A stretch of 39,617 bases of DNA, taken from assembly GCA_023717525.1 (NCBI GenBank), contig JAMQPK010000005.1, positions 1-39,617 on the forward strand, given 5' to 3'. The notes beneath the pieces are model-generated. The model did not search any database. It had not been told where the DNA came from and saw only the letters and a list, made by a program, of their open reading frames with translations. The stretch is from Vicinamibacterales bacterium (GTDB taxonomy: Bacteria; Acidobacteriota; Vicinamibacteria; Vicinamibacterales; JAMQPK01). How positions within the stretch are numbered: the stretch's first letter is position 1; the number at the start of each line of letters is the position of its first letter. The position numbers and the translations under genes are program-made. This document shows positions 8,881 through 18,183 of the stretch, one piece after another.

Positions 8881-11814
8881 GGCGCCCGCGAGCACTTCTG
8901 CCAGGTGCACGGCGCGCCTCTCGGTATTCTGCGCGATCTGTTCTCGACAACTGAATCCGTCCGTCACGATGATGGTTTGCGCGTCCGCCGCACGAACGGC
9001 CGGCAACAGCATCCGCTCGCCGAGCGTCTGCGACACGGCAAAGCTCTTCTGCTCGAATCCAAACGGACCCGCCATGCCGCAGCAACCGGCGTCGAGCATC
9101 TGCACGTCGCCGCCGGTGGCAGCCAGGGCACCAACCTCGTCCTTCACGTTGAAGATCGCCCGCTGGTGACAATGCACATGCAGCAGCATCTTTCGCGACG
9201 TCTGCGCCGGCCTGAAGTCTGGCGCGTACTTCGCCAGGAACTCGCCAAGCAGCATGGTCTGCTTCTTGAGCTTGGCCGTCCGAGGATCATCCGGCATCAG
9301 GTTCGACGCTTCGTCCCTGAAGACGCTCGCGCAGCTCGGCTCGAGCACGACGATCGGCGTGTCGTGCGCAAACTGCGCCGACAAGGCGTCCATGACTCCG
9401 GTCAGGTACTCCTTGGCTTTGTCGAGCATGCCGAAGTCGTACAGCGGCCGTCCGCAGCATACATGCCGCTGTAAGACGTTCACTCGAAAACCAGCGCGTG
9501 TGATTACATCATAGGCGGCCTCGGCAACACGCGGCTGGAAATAGTTGGTGAAGGTATCCGCCCACAAAAGCACTTCCCTCGCACCAGCCTTCGCGCCTGA
9601 CGGCGCTGGGGCTGGCAAGCCTCTCGCCCCCACGAGTGCCCGAAACGTCGTCCCGGCGAACTCCGGGAGCTTCCGCTGTGGCTGGATATGCAGGAGCGCG
9701 TTCGCCGCCGCCCGGGCCGGAGGAAAGCGGCCCAACGTGTTTGCCAGTCTGGGCATCTTCGATGCCAGTCGCGCCCATTGGTCGATCATGCCGAACGCAT
9801 AGGCATAGAGGGGGCGCGCGCGGCCTTCATAATAGTGAGAGAGGAACTCGGCTTTGTAGGTCGCCAGGTCGACGTTCGTTGGACACTCGGTCTTGCACGC
9901 TTTGCACGACAGACACAGGTCAAGCGCGTCCTTCACTTCCTCGCTCTTCCAACCGTCTTCGATGACTTCGCCTTGCAGCATCTCCCAGAGCAGGTGCGCC
10001 CGGCCGCGGGTCGAGTGCTTCTCGTCGCGCGTTGCCATGTAACTCGGGCACATGACGCCGCCTTCCTCCTTGCGGCATGCGCCCACGCCAACGCAGCGCA
10101 ACGTCGCATTGGCCAGCGAGCCGCCATCGTTCGGAAAGCGGAAGTGCGTCGAGGGTTGCAACGGACGATAGTCGGCACCGAGCCGCAGGTCCTGATGCGG
10201 CTCGCGCGCGTCAATCAGCTTGCCGGGATTCATCTTGTTGTCTGGATCCCACAGACGTTTGAACTGGCGGAAGGCGTCCATCAACTCCGGCCCGAACATC
10301 TTCGGCAGCAGGGCGCCGCGCGACTGGCCGTCGCCATGCTCCCCGGAGAGCGAGCCGCCGTGGTCGACGACGATATCGGCCGCGCGATCGACGAACTCAC
10401 GCATTTTCAGAATGCCCGGCTCGCTTTCAAGATCGAAATCGATGCGCATGTGCACGCAGCCCTCGCCAAAGTGGCCGTACATAGGGCTGTCGTAACCGTA
10501 TTCCCCCATCAGCGCGAACAGCTGGCGCAGATACGAGCCCAGGCGGCCGGGCGGCACGGCAGAATCCTCCCAGCCTTCCCATCCATGCTTCTTTCCAGGC
10601 TGAATCGCGACGGCGCCCAGCGCCGATTCGCGCACGTGCCACACCTGCGCCGCTTCATGCGAATTGCAGACGCGATATGACGGTGGAGGTTTCAGGGTCG
10701 AGAGCCAGGCGCCGAAATGCTCCGCCTGCGCGTCGACATCCTCGCTCGTCCACGCGCCGAACTCGACGAGCGTCGTTCCCTTGCCTTCCGGCAGCAGCTT
10801 CAGTTCGTCCAGGCGCATGCCTTTCGCACGAAGCGAATTGGGAATCGCTTGATCGAATCCCTCGAGGCCAATGGGCTTGTGCGCGAGAATCGCCGGCACG
10901 TGGTCCGCGGCGATGAACGCGTCGGGAAATCCGACGCACACGAGCCGCCTGAATGGAGGGCTGGCCATCAGGCGGAGGCCTGCCTGGAGCACGGTGACGC
11001 ATGTCCCTTCGCTGCCGACGAGTGCCCGCGCAACGTTGAACCCTTGTTCAGGCAGCAGCTCGTCCAGGTTGTAGCCGGACACACGGCGTGGAATGCGCGG
11101 AAATTTCTGCCGGATCAGCGGCGCGTACCTGTCGCGAATCTCCCGCAAGCCGGCGTAGATCTGTCCCTTCCGCCCGCCGGCCGCGATAATCGCCGCAAGC
11201 TCGGCATCGGACGTGACGCCGACTGTCATCCTCGTCCCGTCGTACAACATGACGTCGAGCTCGTTCACGTTATCGACGGTCTTCCCTCCCATCAACGCAT
11301 GCACGCCGCAGGAGTTGTTGCCGATCATGCCGCCCAGCGTGCAGCGGCTATGCGTCGCGGGATCAGGTGCGAACGTCAGATGATGCACCTCCGCGGCATC
11401 GCGCAGCCGATCGAGCACGATGCCCGGTTCGACGCGCGCGCTCAGGACTTCTGGCGTCAACTCGAGGATCTTCGTCAAGTGCTTTGAGAAGTCCATGACG
11501 ACCGCCACGTTGCAGCACTGACCCGCGAGGCTGGTGCCGCCCCCGCGGGACAATACCGGCGCGCCAAACGCCCGGCACGCTTTCATCGTCGCTTCGACGT
11601 CGGCCAGGTCGAGCGGAACGACCAGCCCGATCGGGACTTGCCGATAATTCGACGCGTCCGTGGCGTACAAGGCGCGCGCTCCGCTATCGAAGCGCACGTC
11701 ACCACGAACGGTCTGTTTCAGCGCTTGCTCAAGCGCATCGCTCGCTCCGAAGCGATCGCGCGCATGGGCGTGCGAACTCTGGGCAGGATGAAAGCGCAAC
11801 TGCGATACCGACAT
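8869..11814 (-). CDS. FAD- and Fe-S-dependent D-2-hydroxyacid dehydrogenase (YdiJ/GlcD-GlcF type)
   Basis: A protein of 981 residues, close to the length of Escherichia coli YdiJ, a D-2-hydroxyglutarate dehydrogenase. The FAD-binding PCMH domain covers about 55-240, with the flavin-binding GGGTSLAGQ at 91-99. It is followed by a FAD-oxidase C-terminal domain with SGEHGDGQSRG. A ferredoxin-like part then shows CVGVGACRKEEGGVMCP (near 573-589) with STRGRAHLL and CLSCKACKTECP (near 631-642). Two cysteine-rich CCG motifs, CCGRPLYDFG (near 786) and CCGMAGPFGFE (near 910), complete it. This is a GlcD-GlcF-style fusion that oxidises a D-2-hydroxyacid (lactate, glycolate or 2-hydroxyglutarate) and passes electrons through Fe-S centres to the quinone pool. 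The substrate is not settled by sequence. It starts six bases after the bicupin gene, so is co-transcribed. Confidence 0.9.
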   Translation of the reverse strand: MSVSQLRFHPAQSSHAHARDRFGASDALEQALKQTVRGDVRFDSGARALYATDASNYRQVPIGLVVPLDLADVEATMKACRAFGAPVLSRGGGTSLAGQCCNVAVVMDFSKHLTKILELTPEVLSARVEPGIVLDRLRDAAEVHHLTFAPDPATHSRCTLGGMIGNNSCGVHALMGGKTVDNVNELDVMLYDGTRMTVGVTSDAELAAIIAAGGRKGQIYAGLREIRDRYAPLIRQKFPRIPRRVSGYNLDELLPEQGFNVARALVGSEGTCVTVLQAGLRLMASPPFRRLVCVGFPDAFIAADHVPAILAHKPIGLEGFDQAIPNSLRAKGMRLDELKLLPEGKGTTLVEFGAWTSEDVDAQAEHFGAWLSTLKPPPSYRVCNSHEAAQVWHVRESALGAVAIQPGKKHGWEGWEDSAVPPGRLGSYLRQLFALMGEYGYDSPMYGHFGEGCVHMRIDFDLESEPGILKMREFVDRAADIVVDHGGSLSGEHGDGQSRGALLPKMFGPELMDAFRQFKRLWDPDNKMNPGKLIDAREPHQDLRLGADYRPLQPSTHFRFPNDGGSLANATLRCVGVGACRKEEGGVMCPSYMATRDEKHSTRGRAHLLWEMLQGEVIEDGWKSEEVKDALDLCLSCKACKTECPTNVDLATYKAEFLSHYYEGRARPLYAYAFGMIDQWARLASKMPRLANTLGRFPPARAAANALLHIQPQRKLPEFAGTTFRALVGARGLPAPAPSGAKAGAREVLLWADTFTNYFQPRVAEAAYDVITRAGFRVNVLQRHVCCGRPLYDFGMLDKAKEYLTGVMDALSAQFAHDTPIVVLEPSCASVFRDEASNLMPDDPRTAKLKKQTMLLGEFLAKYAPDFRPAQTSRKMLLHVHCHQRAIFNVKDEVGALAATGGDVQMLDAGCCGMAGPFGFEQKSFAVSQTLGERMLLPAVRAADAQTIIVTDGFSCREQIAQNTERRAVHLAEVLAGALEP

Positions 11815-11820
11815 CGCGGC

Positions 11821-12525
11821 CTATTTCCAGACCGCTTCGATCGCGTCCCAGCGCGTCGTGCCGGTGTTCGTGATGACGTGGGTCTCGGGGCCTGTGTGCC
11901 ATTCGAAGTCGCCAGCCTTCATGGCAATCTTCCTCGGCGGAAGCCCCTGCACTTCGAGAGTGATGTTCCCGTCGTGGCCCGCGACCAGGATCCCGGACTT
12001 CGGGAGCGTGTAGCGTCCGGTCGACTGCCCCGGCTCGAGGATTAGCCGCTCGACGCGGACCAGTTCGTTGTCGAGCGGCACCTGCGCCTGATATCCCGCC
12101 GGTTTGGGCGTGGCCATGAACGACGTGCCCGGCGAAATGTCGTCGCGCGCCTGAATCTGCACCGTGATGTTGCGAAACGTCGTCGCCACGATGTTTCCGA
12201 CGCGATGCGTCACCACTGGCGAGTAGCGCACCTGCCCATCGGTTGCATCGAGTTCCACCACTTCCTTCGCGCCGAGGTTGAAGGCGCGGAGCGTGGCCGG
12301 GCCGATCGAAATCCAGAAATACGGGTTTTCGTGAATGTGATAGAGGGTACCGTCGAACCCGGGAACGGTGACGTCGAGCACGCGGACATACTTGTTGTCG
12401 AGCTTCACGAAGTGGTGAGGCTCGCGAATGGCGGGGATCTGAAACTCCGGCGTCGGCACGCCCTGCGCATGGAGACCACAGGCGAACGCGGCGATGGCGG
12501 CGGCAGCTAACCCGAACGCTCTCAT
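11821..12525 (-). CDS. Exported bicupin protein
   Basis: A 234-residue protein with a Sec signal ending at GLHAQG (about residue 21). Two beta-barrel cupin halves are suggested: the first with LYHIHENPYFWISIG at 61-75, the second around LILEPGQSTGRYTLPKSGILVAGHDG. The His-x-His and Glu of the first half could bind a metal; the second half lacks a clear metal set. Cupins of this kind are either small-molecule binding or dioxygenase-like, and no substrate can be named. The ATG at 12525 is preferred because GAGG lies eight bases upstream and the signal peptide follows at once; the frame stays open to 12600 but without a good start. It is the first gene of the minus operon leading to the D-2-hydroxyacid dehydrogenase, and diverges from the sugar-dehydrogenase genes. 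Confidence 0.72.
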   Translation of the reverse strand: MRAFGLAAAAIAAFACGLHAQGVPTPEFQIPAIREPHHFVKLDNKYVRVLDVTVPGFDGTLYHIHENPYFWISIGPATLRAFNLGAKEVVELDATDGQVRYSPVVTHRVGNIVATTFRNITVQIQARDDISPGTSFMATPKPAGYQAQVPLDNELVRVERLILEPGQSTGRYTLPKSGILVAGHDGNITLEVQGLPPRKIAMKAGDFEWHTGPETHVITNTGTTRWDAIEAVWK

Positions 12526-12646
12526 TGTGTGGACCTCAAAGGGGTTACGAGTGAGTGTGTGGCGTAAATGATATGCGAACGAAGCGTGTACGGCTATCAT
12601 GACAGACGCCCAGGGCGGACGTCAGCATTGGAGGGTCGAGGTGGAC

Positions 12647-14245
12647 ATGCGAAATCGTTGTCGGGTGCTCGCTGTATCCAGCGTGATCTGTTTCGGGGCG
12701 GCCGCTGCGCACGCCCAACAGACTCTGACGCTTGAAATCAAGGACTACGCCACACTGCCCCTGACCGGCGTGACCGAGGGCAAAGGCAGCAACGAAGTGC
12801 TGCTCGCCCGCGTCAACGCGATTCGAGAGGAACCCGGTGGTGCAGGGCGACTGTTCGTCACCGACATGAACGGCCCCCTCTACATCCTCGACAAGACGAC
12901 CAGGCAGTTCACCACGTATTTGAATTTCGACGGCCGCGAGGGCCGGCCGGGAATTTTCAAGCGCTTCTTCATTACCAGCGGCTACGGCAACGGCTTGAAC
13001 GGCTTCAACTTCGATCCCGATTACCGCCGCAACGGAAAGTTCTACACCGTGCACATGGAGGATCCCGCGAGCACAGCGCCCGACCTGCCGGACAAAACGA
13101 GCGTCCCCGGCCTGAACGTCGCCGGCTACAAGACGACGGCGACGATCCAGACACCTGGTGAGACCATCAACGAAGGCGTGCTCATCGAATGGACCGACAC
13201 GAATCCATCGGACAGCACCTTTGAAGGTACGGCGCGCGAACTAATGCGCGTGCGGCTGAACACGCGTAGCCACCCGATGGGAGAACTTCTCTTCAACCCG
13301 GCGGCCCGCCCCGGCGACCCGGACTGGCGTGTGATGTACGGAGAAGTCGGCGACGGCGCGTCCGGCGAGTCCCGGAATGTGGCCATCCGGCCCAACCCGC
13401 AACGCCTCGACAACATGGTTGGAAAGATCTATCGCATCATTCCCGATTTGAACGAGCACCTCGCGACCAGCAAGCTCAGCGGGAACGGCCGCTACCGCGT
13501 GCCCAACGACAATCCGTTCGTGTCCACGCCCGGCGCGCGTCCGGAAATCTGGGCGTACGGCTTGAGGAACCCGCACCGGCTGACGTGGGCCGTCGATCCC
13601 GACAACGCGGCCAACAACCGGCTTATCGCGAATTCGGTCGGTTTCCACACGTGGGAGACGGTGAACATCATTGAAAAAGGCAGCAATCACGGATGGCCGT
13701 TGCGCGAAGGTCTCCAGGTGCTCGATGGCCAGCAGAAGCTCGGCCCGCTGCCTGCGGTCGACAAGATTCCGATGCAGATCGGCGACGAGGTGACCGACAA
13801 GCCGGTCATCCCGAAATATCCCGTCATCCAGTACGGGCACGTGCCTACAGGCGGCGACGCAATCGGCAGCGGCTACGTGTACAACGGCAAGATGTTTCCG
13901 CTTCTGCGCGGCAAGTACGTCTTTGGAGACATCACGACTGGCCGCATGTGGTACGCCGACTACAAGGACATGATCGCCGCCGACGACGGGAAGGCCGAAA
14001 CGCTTGCCAAGGTTCATGAGGTCAAGTTCCTGTGGAACGGACAGGTCTACGACACGATGTTCCCCGTCAACGAGCTGACGTATCACGCGCGCGGGGGCAA
14101 GGAAGAACACCTGGCGAGCCGGCAAACAATCGCGAACCAGGGACGGGCAGACGCACGCCTGGCCGTTGACGGCAACGGCGAGTTTTACGTCTACAGCAAG
14201 AGCGACGGCATGATTCGCCAGGTTGTGGGTGCGACGGTGAAATGA
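12647..14245 (+). CDS. Exported PQQ-dependent sugar dehydrogenase-like beta-propeller (first of pair)
   Basis: A protein of 532 residues with a Sec signal ending at AAAAHAQQ (about residue 24). The body is a glucose/sorbosone-dehydrogenase-type (GSDH) six-bladed propeller, shown by RVNAIREEPGGAGRLFVTDMNGPLY near the front, NPFVSTPGARPEIWAYGLRN (about 288-307) and then PHRLTW, and GGDAIGSGYVYNG with GKYVFGDITTGRMWYAD. Family members oxidise sugars or polyols at the periplasmic face with PQQ and pass electrons to a cytochrome or quinone. No cytochrome domain is fused here, and the substrate is unknown. The start ATG 12647 follows GAGGTGG; an ATG at 12599 in frame has no signal-peptide logic. 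It shares ATGA with the second copy. Confidence 0.8.
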   Translation: MRNRCRVLAVSSVICFGAAAAHAQQTLTLEIKDYATLPLTGVTEGKGSNEVLLARVNAIREEPGGAGRLFVTDMNGPLYILDKTTRQFTTYLNFDGREGRPGIFKRFFITSGYGNGLNGFNFDPDYRRNGKFYTVHMEDPASTAPDLPDKTSVPGLNVAGYKTTATIQTPGETINEGVLIEWTDTNPSDSTFEGTARELMRVRLNTRSHPMGELLFNPAARPGDPDWRVMYGEVGDGASGESRNVAIRPNPQRLDNMVGKIYRIIPDLNEHLATSKLSGNGRYRVPNDNPFVSTPGARPEIWAYGLRNPHRLTWAVDPDNAANNRLIANSVGFHTWETVNIIEKGSNHGWPLREGLQVLDGQQKLGPLPAVDKIPMQIGDEVTDKPVIPKYPVIQYGHVPTGGDAIGSGYVYNGKMFPLLRGKYVFGDITTGRMWYADYKDMIAADDGKAETLAKVHEVKFLWNGQVYDTMFPVNELTYHARGGKEEHLASRQTIANQGRADARLAVDGNGEFYVYSKSDGMIRQVVGATVK

Positions 14246-15834
14246 TCGTCGATCGTCCATCGTCGATCGTCCATCGTCGATCGTCCATCGTCCTGGTGGT
14301 CGCGGTCTGTGGGCTGCTGCCAGCGGTGGTGTCCGCTCAGCAGCTGACGATCGAGCTTCAGGACTTCGTCACCATGCCCATGACGGGAAGGCTCGACGGC
14401 ACCGGGCAAACCGACGGCATGTTGTCGCGCGTGAACGGTCTGCGCGAAGAGCCCGGTGGCGCCAGACGGGTGTTCATCAACGACATGAACGGCCCGCTCT
14501 ATATCGTCGACAAGGCCACAAAGAAATTCACGACGTATCTGGATTTCAACGGGCGGGACGCGCGTGCGGGACTCTTTCACCGGCTCACGTACGAAGCCGG
14601 ATACGGAACGGGCTTCGCGCACTTTCAGTTCGATCCCGACTACGCGCGCAACGGCAGGTTCTACACGGTCCACATCGAAAATCCGGAGATTCAAGCGTCG
14701 AACCTGCCCGACAACACGAACATCCCGGGCTTCAAAACGGCCGATTACACCACAACGGCAGCCATCGCGACGCCCGGACCGCTGTTTCAGGAAGCCGTGC
14801 TCGTCGAGTGGACCGACGCGAACATCAAGAACGACACGTTCGAAGGCACGGCGCGCGAGTTGATGCGCGTGCAGCTGAACGCGCGCATCCACCCGATGGG
14901 AGAGATCGCGTTCAATCCAAACGCCCGGCGTGGCGATCCGGAGTGGCGCGTGATGTACATCGGGATGGGCGACGGCGGTGCGGGCGAAGCCAGAACGATG
15001 ATTCGGCAGAATCCCCAGCGGCTCGATACGCTCGTCGGCAAGATTCTGCGCATCATCCCGGATTTAAGCGAGCAGACTGCAACGAGCACGATAAGCGAGA
15101 ACGGCCGCTACCGCGTCCCGAAGGACAACCCCTTCGTTTCCACGCCTGGTGCGCGCAAGGAAATCTGGGCGTATGGGCTCCGCAATCCGCACCGCCTGAA
15201 CTGGGCGGAGGGTCGACTGATTGCCACGTCTATCGGGTTGCGCACCTGGGAGACGGTCAACATCATCAAGAAGGGCGCCAACTACGGCTACTCGCAGCGC
15301 GAAGGCAACGAGCTGCTGCAGGCCGACAATACGACGACGCGACTGCCAGACGTCGACAAGATCGCGACACAGATCGGCGACGAGGTGACCGATGCCGTCG
15401 TCGTTCCCACGTATCCAGTCGTCGAGTATCCGCACAAGCCAGGTGGCGGCGACGCGATTGGCAGCGGCTACCTCTACAACGGGAAGGCTGTTCCGGCGTT
15501 GCGCGGCAAGTACGTTTTCACCGACCTATCGACTGGCCGTATCTGGTGGGTCGACTTCAAAGAGATGCTGGCCGCCGACGATGGCGATCCGAACACCCTC
15601 GCGAAGATGCACGAAGTGAAGATCCTGTGGAACGGCCAGAGCCACGACACGATGTTTACGGTGACCATGGCGGCCTATAAGGCGCGCGGTGGACAGGATC
15701 CTGATCTGCCGGGACGAGGCGCAGTTTCAGGCGCCGGGCGGGCGGACGCGCGCCTCAGCGTCGATGCCGCCGGCGAGTTGTATCTGTTCAGCAAGACTGA
15801 CGGCGTGATTCGCGCCATCGTCGGAGCGAAATAG
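14242..15834 (+). CDS. Exported PQQ-dependent sugar dehydrogenase-like beta-propeller (second of pair)
   Basis: A 530-residue paralogue of the gene just upstream, alignable from end to end: RVNGLREEPGGARRVFINDMNGPLY, NPFVSTPGARKEIWAYGLRN (about 298-317) then PHRLNW, and GGDAIGSGYLYNGKAVPALRGKYVFTDLSTGRIWW. It probably has the same propeller fold and redox role with a different substrate range. The start ATG overlaps the previous stop as ATGA. Residues 2-17 (IVDRPSSIVHRRSSIV) come from a 14-bp tandem array and form the basic part of the signal peptide, whose hydrophobic core is LVVAVCGLLPAVVSA. A GTG at 14296 inside that core is an alternative start but would shorten the signal. There is no independent ribosome-binding site apart from upstream coding sequence, so it relies on coupling. 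Confidence 0.8.
   Translation: MIVDRPSSIVHRRSSIVLVVAVCGLLPAVVSAQQLTIELQDFVTMPMTGRLDGTGQTDGMLSRVNGLREEPGGARRVFINDMNGPLYIVDKATKKFTTYLDFNGRDARAGLFHRLTYEAGYGTGFAHFQFDPDYARNGRFYTVHIENPEIQASNLPDNTNIPGFKTADYTTTAAIATPGPLFQEAVLVEWTDANIKNDTFEGTARELMRVQLNARIHPMGEIAFNPNARRGDPEWRVMYIGMGDGGAGEARTMIRQNPQRLDTLVGKILRIIPDLSEQTATSTISENGRYRVPKDNPFVSTPGARKEIWAYGLRNPHRLNWAEGRLIATSIGLRTWETVNIIKKGANYGYSQREGNELLQADNTTTRLPDVDKIATQIGDEVTDAVVVPTYPVVEYPHKPGGGDAIGSGYLYNGKAVPALRGKYVFTDLSTGRIWWVDFKEMLAADDGDPNTLAKMHEVKILWNGQSHDTMFTVTMAAYKARGGQDPDLPGRGAVSGAGRADARLSVDAAGELYLFSKTDGVIRAIVGAK
14244..14292. repeat. 14-bp tandem repeat in a signal-peptide start
   Basis: Three perfect copies of GATCGTCCATCGTC (14251-14264, 14265-14278, 14279-14292) are preceded by the half unit GATCGTC (14244-14250). 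The array begins two bases after the A of the start codon of the second propeller gene. The unit length is not a multiple of three, so a gain or loss of one unit would shift the frame. Confidence 0.9.
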
Positions 15835-15853
15835 TTCATCAAAGGAGACACAC

Positions 15854-16936
15854 ATGCGTGCACGACATGCCCTGATATCGATCACCGCGCTGCTGACGCT
15901 CGCGTGGGCGCTGCTCGCGCAGGCGCAGCGTGCGGGCGGCCCGATGACGATGCCGCCAGCGCCGGGCTCCCTCCCTGCGCACAAGTTCGAGAAGGTCGCC
16001 GAAGGGGTGTACTTCTCGACCGGCACAGGCTCGATCAATACCGGCAGCAACGGCGCCGTGATTGTGAACGCGGACGATGTCTTGATCGTCGATCCTGGTA
16101 TCACGGCAGCGGCCGCGCGGTCCTTCGTGGCCGATGTGAAGACGCTCACGCCCAAGCCGATCAAGTACGTGGTCGACACGCACTATCACTACGATCACGC
16201 GTTCGGCAATCAGGTCTTCGGTCCGGACGTGACGCTGATCGGGCACGACATGACCCGCCGCCATCTGATGGCTAACGTGCTCCAGCAGCGGACGTATCAG
16301 ACCAACAGCGTGCAGGCCATCGCCAGCCGCTTCACCCAGTTGAACGATCAGATCGCCAAAGCCACCGATCCGCAGGAGAAAGCCGTACTTCAACGGCAGC
16401 TGGCCATTCATCAGCAGTATGCCGATGAACAAAAGCTGATCAAGCCAACGCCTCCCACCACGACGCTGACCAACGACCTGACGTTGCATCGCGGCGGGCG
16501 AGAGATTCAGATTCGGTTCATGGGGCGCGCGCACACCGACGGAGACGTCGTAGTCTTCCTTCCGCAGGAAAAGATTGTCGCCACCGGCGACATGGTGACC
16601 AACGGCCTGTCTTACACCGGCGACGCATTCGTACAGGAATGGCCGGCCACGCTCGAGAAGGTGATGACGCTCGACTTCGAGACGGTCATGCCCGGCCACG
16701 GCGCCGTGTTCAAGGGCAAGGAACACATGAAGAACCTGCAGGCGTACTGGCGAGACTTCTACACGCAGGCGTCGGACGCCTGCCGGCGCGGCATCGCGCC
16801 AGAAGAAGCGGCCAAGAAGATCGACCTCACCAAGCATGCAGCGGCGATTCCCGCCGCAAAGGCGCCGGGCGTCGACGCGCGCGGCGTGGATCGCGTCTGT
16901 GATTTGATGAAGAATCCGAACGCGCCTGTTCGTTAG
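15854..16936 (+). CDS. Exported metallo-beta-lactamase-fold hydrolase
   Basis: A 360-residue protein with a Sec signal (ISITALLTLAWALLAQAQ). The class-defining metal motif HxHxDH is intact as H110-Y-H112-Y-D114-H115 in VVDTHYHYDHAFGNQ. Further ligands are likely in GRAHTDGDVVVF, ATGDMV and MPGHGAVFKG. A helical insertion of about 60 residues (about 140-200, rich in Gln) precedes the third ligand. It is a di-metal hydrolase of the large superfamily that includes quinoprotein-relay, glyoxalase-II and lactonase types; a lactonase acting on the lactone products of the upstream sugar dehydrogenases is an attractive but untested reading. AAAGGAG lies seven bases before ATG 15854. It ends four bases inside the convergent MFS gene's stop, sharing TTAG. 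Confidence 0.85.
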   Translation: MRARHALISITALLTLAWALLAQAQRAGGPMTMPPAPGSLPAHKFEKVAEGVYFSTGTGSINTGSNGAVIVNADDVLIVDPGITAAAARSFVADVKTLTPKPIKYVVDTHYHYDHAFGNQVFGPDVTLIGHDMTRRHLMANVLQQRTYQTNSVQAIASRFTQLNDQIAKATDPQEKAVLQRQLAIHQQYADEQKLIKPTPPTTTLTNDLTLHRGGREIQIRFMGRAHTDGDVVVFLPQEKIVATGDMVTNGLSYTGDAFVQEWPATLEKVMTLDFETVMPGHGAVFKGKEHMKNLQAYWRDFYTQASDACRRGIAPEEAAKKIDLTKHAAAIPAAKAPGVDARGVDRVCDLMKNPNAPVR

Positions 16937-18183
16937 GCGCGATCGGTGGCGAGAGGCCGCAGCGACGCGACCGGCGTGCTGATCTTGCGAGACGGCAGCA
17001 GGGCGATGGCGACGGCCCCGAGCAGCGCCGCACCCACGAGCGTGTAGAAGCCGACGTTATAGGTCCCGTTCGAATCGCGGAGATAGCCCACGAACATCGG
17101 GGCGGTCGCCTCCGCGACGCCGTCGGCAGTCAGCACGATGCCCAGGACACGCCCGAGGACGTGGACGCCGAACAGCTCGCCGGCCATCAGGGGAATGATC
17201 ATGTATTCCCCGCCGAGCGCGACACCGAACACCATGGCAAAGAGATAGATCGGCGTACGCGTGCCGCCCGCAAGAAGCAGCGGAATGGAGGCGGCGACAA
17301 GCAGATAGATCAGCAGCATCACCGTCTTCTTCTGCCAGCGATCGGCCAGCCACCCCATCATCAGCCGTCCGACGATGCTGCAGGCAAGCACCAGTGAGAT
17401 GACGCGAGCCGCGTCAGCCTGCGAGTATCCACGGTCGAGGCTCAGGAATAACTTGAGGTGCTGATTCGTGCCGCCCACGGCGGCAATCGAGCACATGCTG
17501 CCGAGCGCGAGCAGGTAGAAGGCGGGATTCCGCAGCACACTCTGAATCGAGGCCACCACTTTTCGGTCCGGCGCGCCCGTGCCCAGTGCCTTCTGCTCCG
17601 CCGTCTCCGGCGGCTGTTCTTTCACGAAGTACGCCAGCGGCAACGCGATGATCACGATGAGTACGCCGAGCGCCTGAAGAGATCCGCGCCAGCCGAGATG
17701 CGACGTCAGCCAGACGGCAAGAATCGGTACCAATGCCCCGCCAATGCCGATGCCGAGGTACGCGATGCCCATCTGCCGCCCGCGGGTCTTGTCGAACCAG
17801 CGCGACACCAGCACCTGATTCGGCAGAGGCCCGCCGCAGACGTAACCCAGCGCGTTCAAGAGATAGAACGCGTAGAACATCCACAGCGCCGAAATCGCGC
17901 CGAGGCCGATGAGCGCGATACCGGCCATCAGGATGCCCGCCATCATCAGGCGACGGGGACCAAACCGGTCGACGATCCACCCTGCGCCGAATCCAAACAC
18001 GGGACCAACGACCAGTTTGCTGAGGGCGTTCCCGGAGGTCACCATGGTTCGCGACCAGCCGAACTCGCGCACCATATGGTCGTAGTAGAGCGGCAGCCCG
18101 TACAGCGCAAGACCAACGACGGAGAACAGCGCGAAGAACGCCGTCGCGGTTACCTGCAGGCCCGCACCCCTCGCACCTGTCAT
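16933..18183 (-). CDS. MFS transporter
   Basis: A 416-residue integral membrane protein with about twelve hydrophobic helices in two halves. The signature loop between helices 2 and 3 reads [10 protein letters not shown], and the central loop (about 195-215, [15 protein letters not shown]) separates the halves; the second half repeats the motif as [10 protein letters not shown]. It resembles the oxalate/formate antiporter and monocarboxylate transporter groups ([10 protein letters not shown] near helix 2), so a carboxylate substrate is plausible. ATG 18183 overlaps the TGA of the exported cupin gene as ATGA. The stop TAA overlaps the TAG of the convergent metallo-hydrolase by three bases, leaving no room for a terminator between them. 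Confidence 0.88.
   Translation of the reverse strand: MTGARGAGLQVTATAFFALFSVVGLALYGLPLYYDHMVREFGWSRTMVTSGNALSKLVVGPVFGFGAGWIVDRFGPRRLMMAGILMAGIALIGLGAISALWMFYAFYLLNALGYVCGGPLPNQVLVSRWFDKTRGRQMGIAYLGIGIGGALVPILAVWLTSHLGWRGSLQALGVLIVIIALPLAYFVKEQPPETAEQKALGTGAPDRKVVASIQSVLRNPAFYLLALGSMCSIAAVGGTNQHLKLFLSLDRGYSQADAARVISLVLACSIVGRLMMGWLADRWQKKTVMLLIYLLVAASIPLLLAGGTRTPIYLFAMVFGVALGGEYMIIPLMAGELFGVHVLGRVLGIVLTADGVAEATAPMFVGYLRDSNGTYNVGFYTLVGAALLGAVAIALLPSRKISTPVASLRPLATDRA

Noticed and set aside
13241-14260. 339-codon minus-strand frame over the first sugar dehydrogenase
   Set aside because: The plus strand has GSDH propeller motifs that recur in its paralogue; the minus frame does not match anything.
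14244-14292. Possible CRISPR array
   Set aside because: The units are directly joined with no spacers and are only 14 bp long, and no cas gene is present.
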